NCBI RefSeq assembly: GCF_003208215.1
Contig: NZ_QKLW01000006.1
Coordinates: forward strand, 180,430 to 244,429
Reading direction: 5' to 3'
DNA: 64,000 nucleotides
DNA from: Marinomonas alcarazii
GTDB lineage: Bacteria > Pseudomonadota > Gammaproteobacteria > Pseudomonadales > Marinomonadaceae
This document shows, one piece after another, positions 33,758 to 42,318 of this stretch (position 1 is its first letter; each line of letters opens with the position of its first letter). The notes below the pieces were generated by a model. The model was not told the origin of the DNA and made no database searches. It saw nothing but the letters and a program-made list of their open reading frames with translations. The translations under genes were made by a program, and so were the position numbers.

Positions 33758-34687
33758 ATGGCAGGCACATTTTTTATCATGATCGCGTGTTTCACGTGGG
33801 CATTAGATACCTTAATTCGCTACCCTTTATTAGGGGCGGGTTATTCCACACTGCAAATAGTCCTAATCGAACACCTTACCTTGGTGCTGTTTGTCGCACC
33901 TATGCTGTGGCGCTATCGCCATGTTTATCGTCATATGTCGATAAGCGGTTTTTCGTGTTTGTTTTTTATTGGTGGTATCGGTTCGGCCATGGGCACCTTG
34001 GCATTTACCGAGGCCTTTCACTATTTGAATCCAACGGTCGTTATCTTGCTACAAAAACTACAGCCAATCGTGGCGATTTTGCTGGCTTATTGGTTATTGA
34101 AAGAGCGCATTGAAGGACAATTTGTTCGCTGGGCTGCGGTGATTTTAATGGGTAGCTTTGTGATGATGTGGCCGGATTTGCGTCAACTAGGCGACGCGCA
34201 ATGGCATTACTCAGATGATACGTTAAGCATCATGAAGGGTTACGGTTATACCCTGATTGCAGTCATCGCTTGGGGCGCGGCCACGGTCTGTGGCAAATAC
34301 TTGTCTTACCAACATATGCCTGCCAACGCGATTATGTCAGGCCGTTTTGTTGCTGGATTATTGGTGTTGCTACCGATGGCATTGGCGCAGTCTGATGGTT
34401 TGAAGGTGATGACATCGATCGACTTAAGCTTATTAGTGGTAATGGCATTACTCAGTGGCTTTATCGGCATGTGGTTCTATTACCAAGGCTTAAAAACGGT
34501 CCCTGCGCAACTCGCTACTTTAGCTGAGCTGTCTTTCCCTGTCTTCGCCGCTGCGATCAACTGGCTATTCCTTGATATGGGCTTAACCGCTTACCAAATC
34601 ATCGGTGGCTTGATGCTCATCCTCGGCAACATCGGCTTGCGCATGAAAGAGCTGAGAAAAGCCGAATTAACAGCTGTCACTCAGTAG
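33758..34687 (+). CDS. ribN: RibN-type riboflavin importer (EamA/DMT family)
   Basis: A 309-residue inner membrane protein with ten helices in two EamA halves (FIMIACFTWALDTLIRYPLL, later GYTLIAVIAWGAATVCGKYL). Being the only gene behind an FMN riboswitch, it fits RibN, the FMN-regulated drug/metabolite-family riboflavin importer described in Vibrio and rhizobia. Importing riboflavin under FMN shortage is the expected role. The start at 33758 is preceded by TTTGGAGAAATCAAAG; a longer frame beginning at 33620 would run through the riboswitch 3' end and is rejected. A terminator follows at 34704. Confidence 0.88.
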   Translation: MAGTFFIMIACFTWALDTLIRYPLLGAGYSTLQIVLIEHLTLVLFVAPMLWRYRHVYRHMSISGFSCLFFIGGIGSAMGTLAFTEAFHYLNPTVVILLQKLQPIVAILLAYWLLKERIEGQFVRWAAVILMGSFVMMWPDLRQLGDAQWHYSDDTLSIMKGYGYTLIAVIAWGAATVCGKYLSYQHMPANAIMSGRFVAGLLVLLPMALAQSDGLKVMTSIDLSLLVVMALLSGFIGMWFYYQGLKTVPAQLATLAELSFPVFAAAINWLFLDMGLTAYQIIGGLMLILGNIGLRMKELRKAELTAVTQ

Positions 34688-34703
34688 GTTTAGTTTTTCC
34701 TTT

Positions 34704-34740
34704 AATGGTCTGGCAGAGAGTTTGTCAGACCATTCCTTAT
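34704..34740 (+). terminator. Terminator of the ribN-like gene
   Basis: A 12-bp stem with one G-T pair (AATGGTCTGGCA with TGTCAGACCATT) is followed by a T-rich stretch. Confidence 0.8.
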
Positions 34741-34871
34741 TTTAATAGAAATACCTGCCCATTTTTGGTGCTTTTTGCTTTAGAATAGCGCCCACAACTT
34801 GTCCATTAGGTCAGTTTTTAAGTGCATCTTCTTGGTCGATGGCTTAATTTTCATTCTAATAAGGAAGCGAG

Positions 34872-36080
34872 ATGCCAAACTCTTCTTTTCAATCATCTAT
34901 CCCTGAGCCGAAAACCCAGTGGCTAAACGTTATTTTATTGTGGGTAGCAGGTATTTCTGCGGCGATGCAGTTTGCGAAGTTCTCGGTATCGTTTGATGGT
35001 TTGCTTGAGCATTATCAAATGGGGCCGACGTCAACAGGCGCGGCGTTGTCTGCGGTTGGTATTGCTGGCTTAATCTTCGGGGTGTCGGCGGGTATGATTG
35101 CCAGTCGGTTTGGTTATTTGAAGGTGTTGGTTGGTGCTTTGTTGCTGGGCGGCAGTCTGTCTCTGATTCAATCCACTTTGCCAACTTTTAATGTGTTATT
35201 CGTGACACGAATGCTGGAAGGCTTTTCGCAATTGGGCGTGGTGGTTGCGGCGCCGACTTTGATTGCCAAATTAAGTGCATCAAATCATAAGTCTTTAACC
35301 ATGGGAATTTGGGGCACCTTCTTTGGTGTTGCGTTTGCGCTATGTGGTTGGGCTGGAAAAAATATTTTAGACCAATACGGTTTGCAGACTTTATTTTTAA
35401 GCCATGGACTTTTTATCACCACAATCGGTGTGGTGTTGTTTTTTAAGCTAAGAAAAAATCCGGTATTGGATTTGGTTCCTGTGACGGAAATGCAGGATGG
35501 CTTTTTAAGACAGATGGCTAAAATCTATCAGAATCCTCGGGCTCTGTTACCAAGCTGCGTATTCTTGTTTTATACCTGCACTTTGGTGTCGGTGCTGACT
35601 TATGTACCCGGTTTGATTGGTGATTCGACATTACAAAAATTGATGATGGTGGTGTTGCCATTGATTAGTACAGGCGGCACCTTTCTCGCTGGGGCTATTG
35701 CACAATATCTAATGCGGCCGCAACGTGTTGCTTTAATGGCGTATTGTGGCGTGGCCAGTAGTGTGCTTTTGCTGTCTCTTATTAGCGGTTCGCCAGAATT
35801 GTTTTGTCTGGTGGTTGGCGCGATGGTGTTGTTCCTTGGTATGGTGCCAGGCTCCGCTTTGGCAATGATCCCAACCCTTGCTCGTAATCCAAGTGAGCAA
35901 GCGCAGGGTTATGGTTTACTGGCGCAGTTTGGTAACCTTGGTGCGACGGTTGGGCCGCCGACGTTTGCTACAGCCATTGCTGCCTATGGGCTTTCTGGTT
36001 TGGTCGTATTGATCTTGTGTATTTGCTGTTTTGGTGTGTTGTTTAGCTTGTGGGCAGGACGTATTAAAACAGTCTCGTAG
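34872..36080 (+). CDS. Major facilitator superfamily transporter
   Basis: A 402-residue protein with twelve predicted helices. The first half carries GLIFGVSAGMIASRFGYLKVL (the MFS loop 2-3 signature region) and TRMLEGFSQLGVVVAAPTLIAK in helix 4, as in CynX/NimT-like and other small-molecule carriers. The second half starts after the cytoplasmic loop near residue 205. The substrate is not predictable. AAGGAAGCGAG precedes the ATG. It is transcribed alone and closed by a strong terminator. Confidence 0.85.
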   Translation: MPNSSFQSSIPEPKTQWLNVILLWVAGISAAMQFAKFSVSFDGLLEHYQMGPTSTGAALSAVGIAGLIFGVSAGMIASRFGYLKVLVGALLLGGSLSLIQSTLPTFNVLFVTRMLEGFSQLGVVVAAPTLIAKLSASNHKSLTMGIWGTFFGVAFALCGWAGKNILDQYGLQTLFLSHGLFITTIGVVLFFKLRKNPVLDLVPVTEMQDGFLRQMAKIYQNPRALLPSCVFLFYTCTLVSVLTYVPGLIGDSTLQKLMMVVLPLISTGGTFLAGAIAQYLMRPQRVALMAYCGVASSVLLLSLISGSPELFCLVVGAMVLFLGMVPGSALAMIPTLARNPSEQAQGYGLLAQFGNLGATVGPPTFATAIAAYGLSGLVVLILCICCFGVLFSLWAGRIKTVS

Positions 36081-36101
36081 GCTTTGCGCGTATTTTTCGA
36101 T

Positions 36102-36134
36102 AGGCCGTGTTTGTATTTCCAAACGCGGCCTTTT
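36102..36134 (+). terminator. Terminator of the MFS gene
   Basis: An 11-bp stem with one G-T pair (AGGCCGTGTTT with AAACGCGGCCT) is followed by TTTTC, 20 bp after the stop codon. Confidence 0.85.
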
Positions 36135-36320
36135 CTTCCTTTTAAATCTTCTTTGTCTTCTCCTTCACTCAATCCGTTTTTGTAATTAAGTGCAGCATTC
36201 TGTTTTTTGCCTTACTCTCATAACTTAAAAATATTTTAGTCGTTACTGTAATAATTTAGGGCTAGGTTGAGTCTAACCTCTATACATAGAAGCTTTGCAT
36301 GAGCCATCACTTCATTCAGC

Positions 36321-36415
36321 GTCGTTCCCGCGAAGGCGTGAATACAGTGGTCTTGTTTAAATAAGGTTATTTTCTATGGACATAAGAGATAGATTCCCGC
36401 CTTCGCGGGAATGAC
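36321..36415. repeat. 95-bp REPIN/MITE-like inverted repeat, copy 2
   Basis: It has the same length and layout as the element at 14507-14601, with matching core words (CAGTGGT, TAAATAAGGTTATTTTC, ATGG, CATAAG). The left arm has two changes (GTCGTTCCCG, GGCGTGAAT), while the right arm is intact. The right arm is continued by the 25-bp tandem array. Confidence 0.9.
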
Positions 36416-36595
36416 AAGAGAACGCTTTCGCGGGAATGACAAGAGAGCGCCTTCGCGGGAATGACAAGAGAACGCCTTCGCGGGAATGACAAGAGAGCGC
36501 CTTCGCGGGAATGACAAGAGAGCGCCTTCGCGGGAATGACAAGAGAGCGCCTTCGCGGGAATGACAAGAGAACGCCTTCGTGGGAATGACAAGAG
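36416..36595. repeat. 25-bp tandem repeat array derived from the right arm of the REPIN element
   Basis: Seven full units and a 5-bp remainder of AAGAGAGCGCCTTCGCGGGA-ATGAC follow directly after the 95-bp element. Units differ only at a few positions (AGAGAA or AGAGAG; one CTTTCG; one CGTGGG). Each contains the last 18 bp of the element's right terminal repeat plus a new 7-bp linker, so the array grew by duplicating that end. It lies between the MFS terminator and the promoter of the flavoprotein fusion. The open frames through it (SFPRRRS-like, in all three phases) are artefacts. Confidence 0.95.
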
Positions 36596-36730
36596 TGGCA
36601 TTGGTTAGGAATACGCGCGTTGAATCTTTTCTAACAAAGTATTGATGAGTGCATTAGTCGTAAACGGTTTCGCATAGCAAGATTGTTTGGTTTTATATGG
36701 AGTTGCAAAAACTCTTTCGGAGTTCTACTA

Positions 36731-38881
36731 ATGAAGAAAATTGGATTGTTGGTACTTATTGCCGCATTGGCAGTGGGCTTTTTCTATTTCGATTTGAACC
36801 AGTTATTAACACTAGACGGTTTGAAATCTGGCCTTGCACAGTTTGATACATGGCGAGATGAAAGCCCTTTGTTGGTGGGTGGCGGGTTTTTGCTCTTGTA
36901 CGTTATCGTTACAGCCTTGTCTTTGCCCGGTGCGGTGATTATGACCTTGGCGGCAGGCGCGTTATTTGGCTTGCTGTGGGGAACCGTGATCGTATCCTTT
37001 GCCAGCAGCATTGGGGCGACTTTGGCGTTTTTGGTATCTCGTTATTTGTTACAAGACATGGTGCAGTCACGATTTGGCAATCGTCTAACCGCATTTAACG
37101 AAGGCGTCGAAAGAGACGGTGCCTTTTATTTGTTTACCCTTCGTTTGGTGCCTATTTTCCCTTTCTTTCTAATTAACTTGTTGATGGGGCTGACAACGAT
37201 TCGTGCTTTCACCTTTTACTGGGTAAGCCAAATCGGTATGTTCGCGGGCACGTTGGTGTACGTAAATGCGGGAACTCAGTTGGGGCAGTTAGAAAGTTTG
37301 TCGGGTATTTTGTCGCCATCTTTGCTGCTGTCTTTTGTGTTGTTGGGTGTTTTCCCGCTTATCGCGAAGAAAATCGTCGACGTGGTAAAAGCGCGCCGTG
37401 TGTATGCCGGATTTAGCAAGCCAAAATCTTTTGATCGTAATTTAATTGTTATTGGTGCAGGTGCTGGTGGCTTAGTAAGTGCTTACATTGCGGCAACGGT
37501 AAAAGCCAAAGTGACGCTAATAGAAGCTCATAAAATGGGGGGCGATTGCTTAAATTACGGCTGTATTCCGAGTAAGGCATTGATCAAAAGTGCGAAAGTC
37601 GCACATCAAATGCGCCATGCTGAAAACTATGGGTTGAACAGCAGCGAACCGACCTTTTCGTTCAAAAAAGTCATGCAACGAATCCACGATGTGATCGCAA
37701 CAATAGAGCCTCACGATAGCGTTGAGCGTTACAGCAAAATGGGCGTCGATGTGGTGCAAGGTTACGCTAAATTGATCGACCCTTGGACGGTGGAAATTCA
37801 ACGAAATGACGGCGACACACAACGTTTGACGGCGCGCAGTATTGTGTTGGCAACCGGCGCTCGGCCTTTCATTCCGAATTTACCAGGTTTAGACGAGGTG
37901 GGTTATTACACCAGCGATACCATGTGGGAAGCCTTTGCTAAGTTCGATGAGCCGCCGAAGCGCCTTGTGGTTTTAGGTGGTGGCCCGATTGGTTGTGAGC
38001 TGGCGCAGAGTTTTGCGCGTTTAGGGTCCAAGGTGACACAAGTAGAACGCTCGCCTCGTATTATGGGCCGAGAAGACGAAGAAGTGTCTAAGCTGGCACA
38101 AGAAAGCCTAATTCAAGATGGCGTGATTATGCTGACTTCTCACAGTGCCGTGCGTTGTGAAAAAGAAGGCGATGTGAAGCGTTTGATCCTTGAGCACGAC
38201 GGTCATGAATCTGTTGTGGAATTTGATGCGCTCATTTGTGCGGTTGGCCGCGAAGCGCGGCTGGAAGGTTACGGTTTAGAAAGTCTGGGTATTGAGACCA
38301 AAGGCACCATTGTCACCAATGATTATCTGGAAACCCTTTACCCTAATATTTTTGCCGCAGGGGATGTGGCTGGGCCTTATCAGTTTACTCATGTGGCGTC
38401 GCACCAAGCTTGGTATGCCGCGGTGAATGCTTTGTTTGGCTCGTTGAAAAAATTCCGTGTCGATTACCGAGTGATTCCTTGGACCACTTTTGTTGACCCT
38501 GAAGTGGCTCGCGTTGGCTTGAGTGAACAAGATGCCAAAGACAAAGGCATTGCTTATGAAATGGTGCGCTACGAATTAGATGATCTGGATCGCGCCATTG
38601 CCGATAGTGCGGCAAAAGGTTTTGTCAAAGTGCTGACGGTGCCGGGCAAAGATAAGATCTTGGGTGTGACCATAGTCGGTGAGCACGCTGGGGATTTGTT
38701 GGCTGAGTTTGTATTGGCGATGAAACACGGTCTTGGCCTGAATAAAGTGCTCGGCACCATTCATACGTATCCAACATGGGCGGAAGCTAATAAATACGCC
38801 GCAGGCGAGTGGAAGCGTGCGCACGCGCCACAGCGTATCTTGAATTGGCTGGAAAAATACCATGCTTGGCGTCGAGGTTAA
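36731..38881 (+). CDS. TVP38/TMEM64-family membrane domain fused to a mercuric-reductase-like FAD oxidoreductase
   Basis: A 716-residue fusion. Residues 1 to about 230 form a TVP38/TMEM64 (VTT/DedA-related) membrane domain with SLPGAVIMTLAAGALFGLLW and FYLFTLRLVPIFPFFLINLL. From about 240 a dihydrolipoamide-dehydrogenase-type flavoprotein follows: FAD motif VIGAGAGGLVSAY, redox-active disulfide GGDCLNYGCIPSK (cysteines near 272 and 277), NAD motif VVLGGGPIGCELAQSFARLG, FAAGDVAGP and the dimer-face HTYPTWAEA. It probably reduces a thiol, quinone or metal species at the membrane. The start at 36731 follows CGGAG. The DUF547 gene begins 4 bp after its stop. Confidence 0.88.
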   Translation: MKKIGLLVLIAALAVGFFYFDLNQLLTLDGLKSGLAQFDTWRDESPLLVGGGFLLLYVIVTALSLPGAVIMTLAAGALFGLLWGTVIVSFASSIGATLAFLVSRYLLQDMVQSRFGNRLTAFNEGVERDGAFYLFTLRLVPIFPFFLINLLMGLTTIRAFTFYWVSQIGMFAGTLVYVNAGTQLGQLESLSGILSPSLLLSFVLLGVFPLIAKKIVDVVKARRVYAGFSKPKSFDRNLIVIGAGAGGLVSAYIAATVKAKVTLIEAHKMGGDCLNYGCIPSKALIKSAKVAHQMRHAENYGLNSSEPTFSFKKVMQRIHDVIATIEPHDSVERYSKMGVDVVQGYAKLIDPWTVEIQRNDGDTQRLTARSIVLATGARPFIPNLPGLDEVGYYTSDTMWEAFAKFDEPPKRLVVLGGGPIGCELAQSFARLGSKVTQVERSPRIMGREDEEVSKLAQESLIQDGVIMLTSHSAVRCEKEGDVKRLILEHDGHESVVEFDALICAVGREARLEGYGLESLGIETKGTIVTNDYLETLYPNIFAAGDVAGPYQFTHVASHQAWYAAVNALFGSLKKFRVDYRVIPWTTFVDPEVARVGLSEQDAKDKGIAYEMVRYELDDLDRAIADSAAKGFVKVLTVPGKDKILGVTIVGEHAGDLLAEFVLAMKHGLGLNKVLGTIHTYPTWAEANKYAAGEWKRAHAPQRILNWLEKYHAWRRG

Positions 38882-38885
38882 TGTG

Positions 38886-39701
38886 ATGAATAAACTTCGC
38901 TTATTGGTTTTCACGCTATTGAGCTTTACCTTCGCTGGTTTGTTCAGTGTTCAGGTAAGCGCGGCAAACGCATTTGATCATAGCCAGTGGGGCACATTGC
39001 TAAAAGAGCATGTGTTGCCGCTCAATGGTGGTCAGGCAAGCCAAGTGGATTATCAAGGCTTTGCCGATGATAAGGCACAACTGGATCGCTATTTAGCGGA
39101 TTTGTCTCAAGTCGATAACGCTGATTTTGATAACTGGTCCAAAGACGAGCAATTGGCTTTTTTGATCAATGCTTATAACGCTTGGACGGTTGATTTGATT
39201 CTTACCAAGTGGCCAGATCTGGACTCGATTAAAGATTTGGGGAGCTTCTTTCGTTCGCCATGGAGTCAATCTTTTATTCCGCTACTGGGCGAAACTCGCT
39301 CTTTGGATGATATTGAGCATACCTTGATTCGCGGTTCCGATCATTATCAGGATCCACGCATTCATTTTGCGGTGAATTGCGCGAGTATCGGTTGTCCTTC
39401 GTTGCGAAATGAAGCTTACACAGGCAAGCGTTTAGATACTCAGCTAGACGAACAAACGCGACTTTTCTTGCAAGATCGCAGTCGAAACCGAATAGATGGC
39501 GGCAAGTTGTGGCTATCTTCCATTTTCAAATGGTATCGAGAAGACTTCGAAAAAGGCTGGCAGGGCTATTCATCGCTGGAGCAATTTTTAGTCGATCACG
39601 CAATGGATTTGTCTTTAACCTCTGAAGAGATTCAGAAGTTGAAAGACAAAGATATGACCATCCGCTTCTTAGATTATGATTGGGCATTAAATAAGATCTA
39701 A
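38886..39701 (+). CDS. Secreted DUF547 protein
   Basis: A 271-residue protein with a signal peptide (LRLLVFTLLSFTFAGLFSVQVSA). Its mature part shows the DUF547 signature: AFLINAYNAWTVDLIL, then LDDIEHTLIRG, then IHFAVNCASIGCPSLRNEAY with two cysteines, then LSSIFKWYREDF. The domain has a papain-like look in plants and bacteria, but no activity is established. It starts 4 bp after the flavoprotein fusion, so both are made from one message. DUF547 proteins often sit beside TVP38 or thiol-redox genes, suggesting a shared envelope redox task (inference). Confidence 0.85.
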   Translation: MNKLRLLVFTLLSFTFAGLFSVQVSAANAFDHSQWGTLLKEHVLPLNGGQASQVDYQGFADDKAQLDRYLADLSQVDNADFDNWSKDEQLAFLINAYNAWTVDLILTKWPDLDSIKDLGSFFRSPWSQSFIPLLGETRSLDDIEHTLIRGSDHYQDPRIHFAVNCASIGCPSLRNEAYTGKRLDTQLDEQTRLFLQDRSRNRIDGGKLWLSSIFKWYREDFEKGWQGYSSLEQFLVDHAMDLSLTSEEIQKLKDKDMTIRFLDYDWALNKI

Positions 39702-39704
39702 TCT

Positions 39705-40610
39705 TTATAGATCGCTTCCCGAACTGTTAAGGCTTTTCATCATTTCCCAAAATAGGTTCGCCTGAGAGCTCTGAGTTTGGTGGCGTAAGCGGATCATAAA
39801 AATGGGCAGCTGATTCTGTGAGGTGAAATTTTCCACTTCAATTGGCACCAGCTGTCCGTTATTCAATTCTGTCTGAATGCAATGTTTTGGCATTCGCGCC
39901 CAACCAAGCCCATGCACCAACAAGGTTTTCTTTGCTTGGAAATCGTTCACATACCAGCGCTTGCCTGTTGGTAACACGAACCTGTGGCCATTTTCTGAGG
40001 CGTTGGCCGTCGTATCGTTGACTAAAATTTGGGGAATGGCATAAAGAGATTGTTGCTTGATCTTGGTGTCGCTTGTGTTGAGCGTGGCGAGTAATTCTGG
40101 ACTAATTACGGCGATCATGGTGATTTTATTCAGTTCGATAAACGCATGTCTGTCATCGAGACCGTACCTTGGGCCAATGGCGATCTCGCATTTGTTCTTG
40201 GCGAGTTTTTCTTGCACGCCATAAAGGTGATCTGTGGTGATGTCTAAGGCGATATCCGCGTGTTGGTTTTGAAAGGCTTTGATTCGTGACATGCAGTCAT
40301 TGTCTAACGCCATTTGACTTAAACAGAGATGAAGTGGCGCTTCGGTGCCTTGAGCAAGGTCATGACCTAGGTTCTCCAATTGCAAAACTTGTGACATGAG
40401 CTTTTGGCTTTGTAAAAAGAAGGCATGACCTTCGGCGGTCAGCGTAGGCCGATAACTGTTACGATCGAATAATAAAATCCCGTATTGCTCTTCTAATGCT
40501 TTTACTGCCGCACTGATTCCAGGCTGAGTTTTGTGGATGGCGTCTGCAGCGGAACGAAAGCTTCCGGTTTCAACGACGGCAATAAAAGCCCTGAGTTGGT
40601 CCAGTTTCAT
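39705..40610 (-). CDS. LysR-family transcriptional regulator
   Basis: A 301-residue regulator. The winged helix-turn-helix (MKLDQLRAFIAVVETGSFRS through KALEEQYGILLFDR) covers residues 1-60, followed by a LysR substrate domain. It is divergent from the TauE/SafE gene at 40739, the classic layout for a regulator and its target. A 7-5-7 palindrome lies 13 bp upstream of its start. An in-frame GTG three codons earlier is possible; ATG at 40610 fits the family better although the GAGG spacing is short. It converges on the DUF547 gene with only 3 bp between stops. Confidence 0.9.
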   Translation of the reverse strand: MKLDQLRAFIAVVETGSFRSAADAIHKTQPGISAAVKALEEQYGILLFDRNSYRPTLTAEGHAFFLQSQKLMSQVLQLENLGHDLAQGTEAPLHLCLSQMALDNDCMSRIKAFQNQHADIALDITTDHLYGVQEKLAKNKCEIAIGPRYGLDDRHAFIELNKITMIAVISPELLATLNTSDTKIKQQSLYAIPQILVNDTTANASENGHRFVLPTGKRWYVNDFQAKKTLLVHGLGWARMPKHCIQTELNNGQLVPIEVENFTSQNQLPIFMIRLRHQTQSSQANLFWEMMKSLNSSGSDL

Positions 40611-40622
40611 AAGCCTCACACT

Positions 40623-40641
40623 TGATCACTATTTGTGATCA
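40623..40641. promoter_or_regulatory. Palindromic candidate LysR binding site
   Basis: TGATCAC-TATTT-GTGATCA is a perfect 7-bp-arm palindrome containing the LysR-type T-N11-A pattern. It lies between the divergent LysR and TauE/SafE genes, near the LysR start, where an autoregulatory site is expected. Confidence 0.65.
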
Positions 40642-40738
40642 TTATAATAATTAAACGAGATTATTTATTGTTCATTAATTGCCGTATTATTGCACGCATA
40701 AAAACGAGTTATCTCGTAAGTTATTTGAAGGAGAAAAC

Positions 40739-41464
40739 GTGGATATTACGGTTATTGTGTTGTTTCTGGCTGGACTGATCAGTGGCTTCTCGAAGTTTTC
40801 GATCGGCGGAATGGGCCTGCTGGTGCTGCCCATTGTGATGATCGCCTTCCCAGGCCCCGAGGCGTTAGCCATCTTATTGCCCTTGTATATTATTACCGAC
40901 ATTATGGCGGTGTTTAGTTATCGATCTAAAATCGCTTGGTCGGTGCTAGCGCGATTTTTGCCATTGGCTTTTTTAGGTGTTTTTGTCGCCAGCCATTTGT
41001 TAGCGAACATTAATGCGGAGCAGTTTGTGAGTTTTCTTGGCGTGATGATTATTGCGATGATCGCGTTGGGACTTTATTTAGATTACCGTCCGACGTCCTT
41101 TATGCAAAAGCCTCTGGCCGCTTATTCGATGGGTTTTATAGGTGGTATTGTCACCATGATGGCCAACGCAGCAGGCCCGATATTCAGTCTGTTCTTATTG
41201 GAGCAAAAGCTGGATAAGAAGACCTATGTCAGCACCCGTGCGTGGGCGTTTTTCATTATGAACGTGGTGAAATTGCCATTTTATATTAGCCTTGGTTTAC
41301 TGTCTGTCGAGAGCACAAAAGCCAGCTTGTACGCGGTACCTGGATTGGTCGTGGGGGCTTTCATTGGCTTCCACGTGTTAAAGAAAGTGAACCCAATCCA
41401 ATTCAAATGGCTAATCCGCATCATGTCGACCATCGCCGCTGTGAAACTGTTTCTTTTTTCATAG
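40739..41464 (+). CDS. TauE/SafE-family permease under LysR control
   Basis: A 241-residue inner membrane protein with about eight helices. FLAGLISGFSKFSIGGMGLLVLP at the start and GFIGGIVTMMANAAGPIFSLFLLEQ in the middle are the two repeated family signatures. It differs markedly from the TauE/SafE gene at 12022, so the substrate is probably different. The start is GTG at 40739, seven bases after AAGGAG; an earlier ATG frame lacks a ribosome binding site. It likely moves a small anion whose presence is sensed by the LysR regulator. Confidence 0.85.
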   Translation: MDITVIVLFLAGLISGFSKFSIGGMGLLVLPIVMIAFPGPEALAILLPLYIITDIMAVFSYRSKIAWSVLARFLPLAFLGVFVASHLLANINAEQFVSFLGVMIIAMIALGLYLDYRPTSFMQKPLAAYSMGFIGGIVTMMANAAGPIFSLFLLEQKLDKKTYVSTRAWAFFIMNVVKLPFYISLGLLSVESTKASLYAVPGLVVGAFIGFHVLKKVNPIQFKWLIRIMSTIAAVKLFLFS

Positions 41465-41466
41465 CC

Positions 41467-42318
41467 TTACTTTCCGAGCTTAGACAGCATTTCTGGTTTC
41501 ATAAATTTATGAATAATGACCATAAATAAGATGGAAGGGACAAGAAGGATCAATGCGGTGATTGAAGCGATCTGATAGTTTCCTTCCATACTGGCAGTGT
41601 AAAGTAGAAGTGGCAATGTCGTTATATTCGGTGAACCAACAAAGAAAGTGCCAGTAAATTCATCTAAAGATTCCAAAAAGACAAATATGCTGCTGGCAAT
41701 TAAGCCTGGTGCTGCTTGTGGCAATACAATATGAAAGAAGGTGTAGAAAGGTCCAGCCCCAAGATTCCGTGATGCGCGCTCTAGCATAGGGTCAGTCGAT
41801 GAAAATGCCGCCACACTGATCCAAATAGAAAACATCAATCCATGAACACTATGGACGATGATCACCCCCAATAAGGTACCGTTTAGGCCAAAATCATAAA
41901 ACAATCTAGCTATGTTCATGTACACGGTTAGGTTTGGAAATGCTTGAGGGATTAAAAACAGCAGCATCCAGAAAATTCGGAATGGCATGCTACGTTTAGA
42001 GAGTGCATAACCCGCTGGAATAGAGACAATCAAACAAACCACAACGGTGAGCACGGCAATCAATAAACTGGTAAATAATGAGCCTGAAACATCGCTGTAT
42101 GGGTTAAATACTTGCTGCCAATATTTAAATCCCCATTGGCTAGGTAACGCATGTGGGAAATACCAGCTTTCCGTTACTGTCCAAATTAGTAAGTTCATGA
42201 TTGGCCCGAATAGGACGAGTGCGAGTAACAATATAAAGACACATTGTAGCCAGAAACTCGGACGCAAATAGCGGATATTCACTTTTGCTAGCAGGCTATT
42301 GGTTTGTGGATAGCTCAT
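41467..42318 (-). CDS. ABC importer permease (PotC/spermidine-putrescine/iron/phosphonate type), second subunit
   Basis: A 283-residue inner membrane protein with six helices. The docking loop is LERASRNLGAGPFYTFFHIVLPQAAPG near residues 180-205, the EAA motif of this class. The closing KFMKPEMLSKLGK is cytoplasmic. It forms a heterodimer with the permease encoded just upstream, whose stop codon overlaps its ATG by one base (TAATG). Last gene of a four-gene importer operon. Confidence 0.88.
   Translation of the reverse strand: MSYPQTNSLLAKVNIRYLRPSFWLQCVFILLLALVLFGPIMNLLIWTVTESWYFPHALPSQWGFKYWQQVFNPYSDVSGSLFTSLLIAVLTVVVCLIVSIPAGYALSKRSMPFRIFWMLLFLIPQAFPNLTVYMNIARLFYDFGLNGTLLGVIIVHSVHGLMFSIWISVAAFSSTDPMLERASRNLGAGPFYTFFHIVLPQAAPGLIASSIFVFLESLDEFTGTFFVGSPNITTLPLLLYTASMEGNYQIASITALILLVPSILFMVIIHKFMKPEMLSKLGK

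Noticed and set aside
36416..36595. CRISPR-like array
   Set aside because: The 25-bp units follow each other without unique spacers and no cas genes are present; it is a plain tandem repeat derived from a REP arm.
36357..36601. Repetitive reading frames on the minus strand encoding SFPRRRS / VIPAKA-like repeats
   Set aside because: They arise from the 25-bp tandem array, which is not a multiple of three, so all three phases give similar repetitive peptides. No ribosome binding site or start context supports them.
36731..38881. Mercuric reductase (merA)
   Set aside because: The flavoprotein half has the disulfide motif shared by the whole family, but it lacks the N-terminal metal-binding domain, the terminal cysteine pair was not seen, and no mer genes are near.
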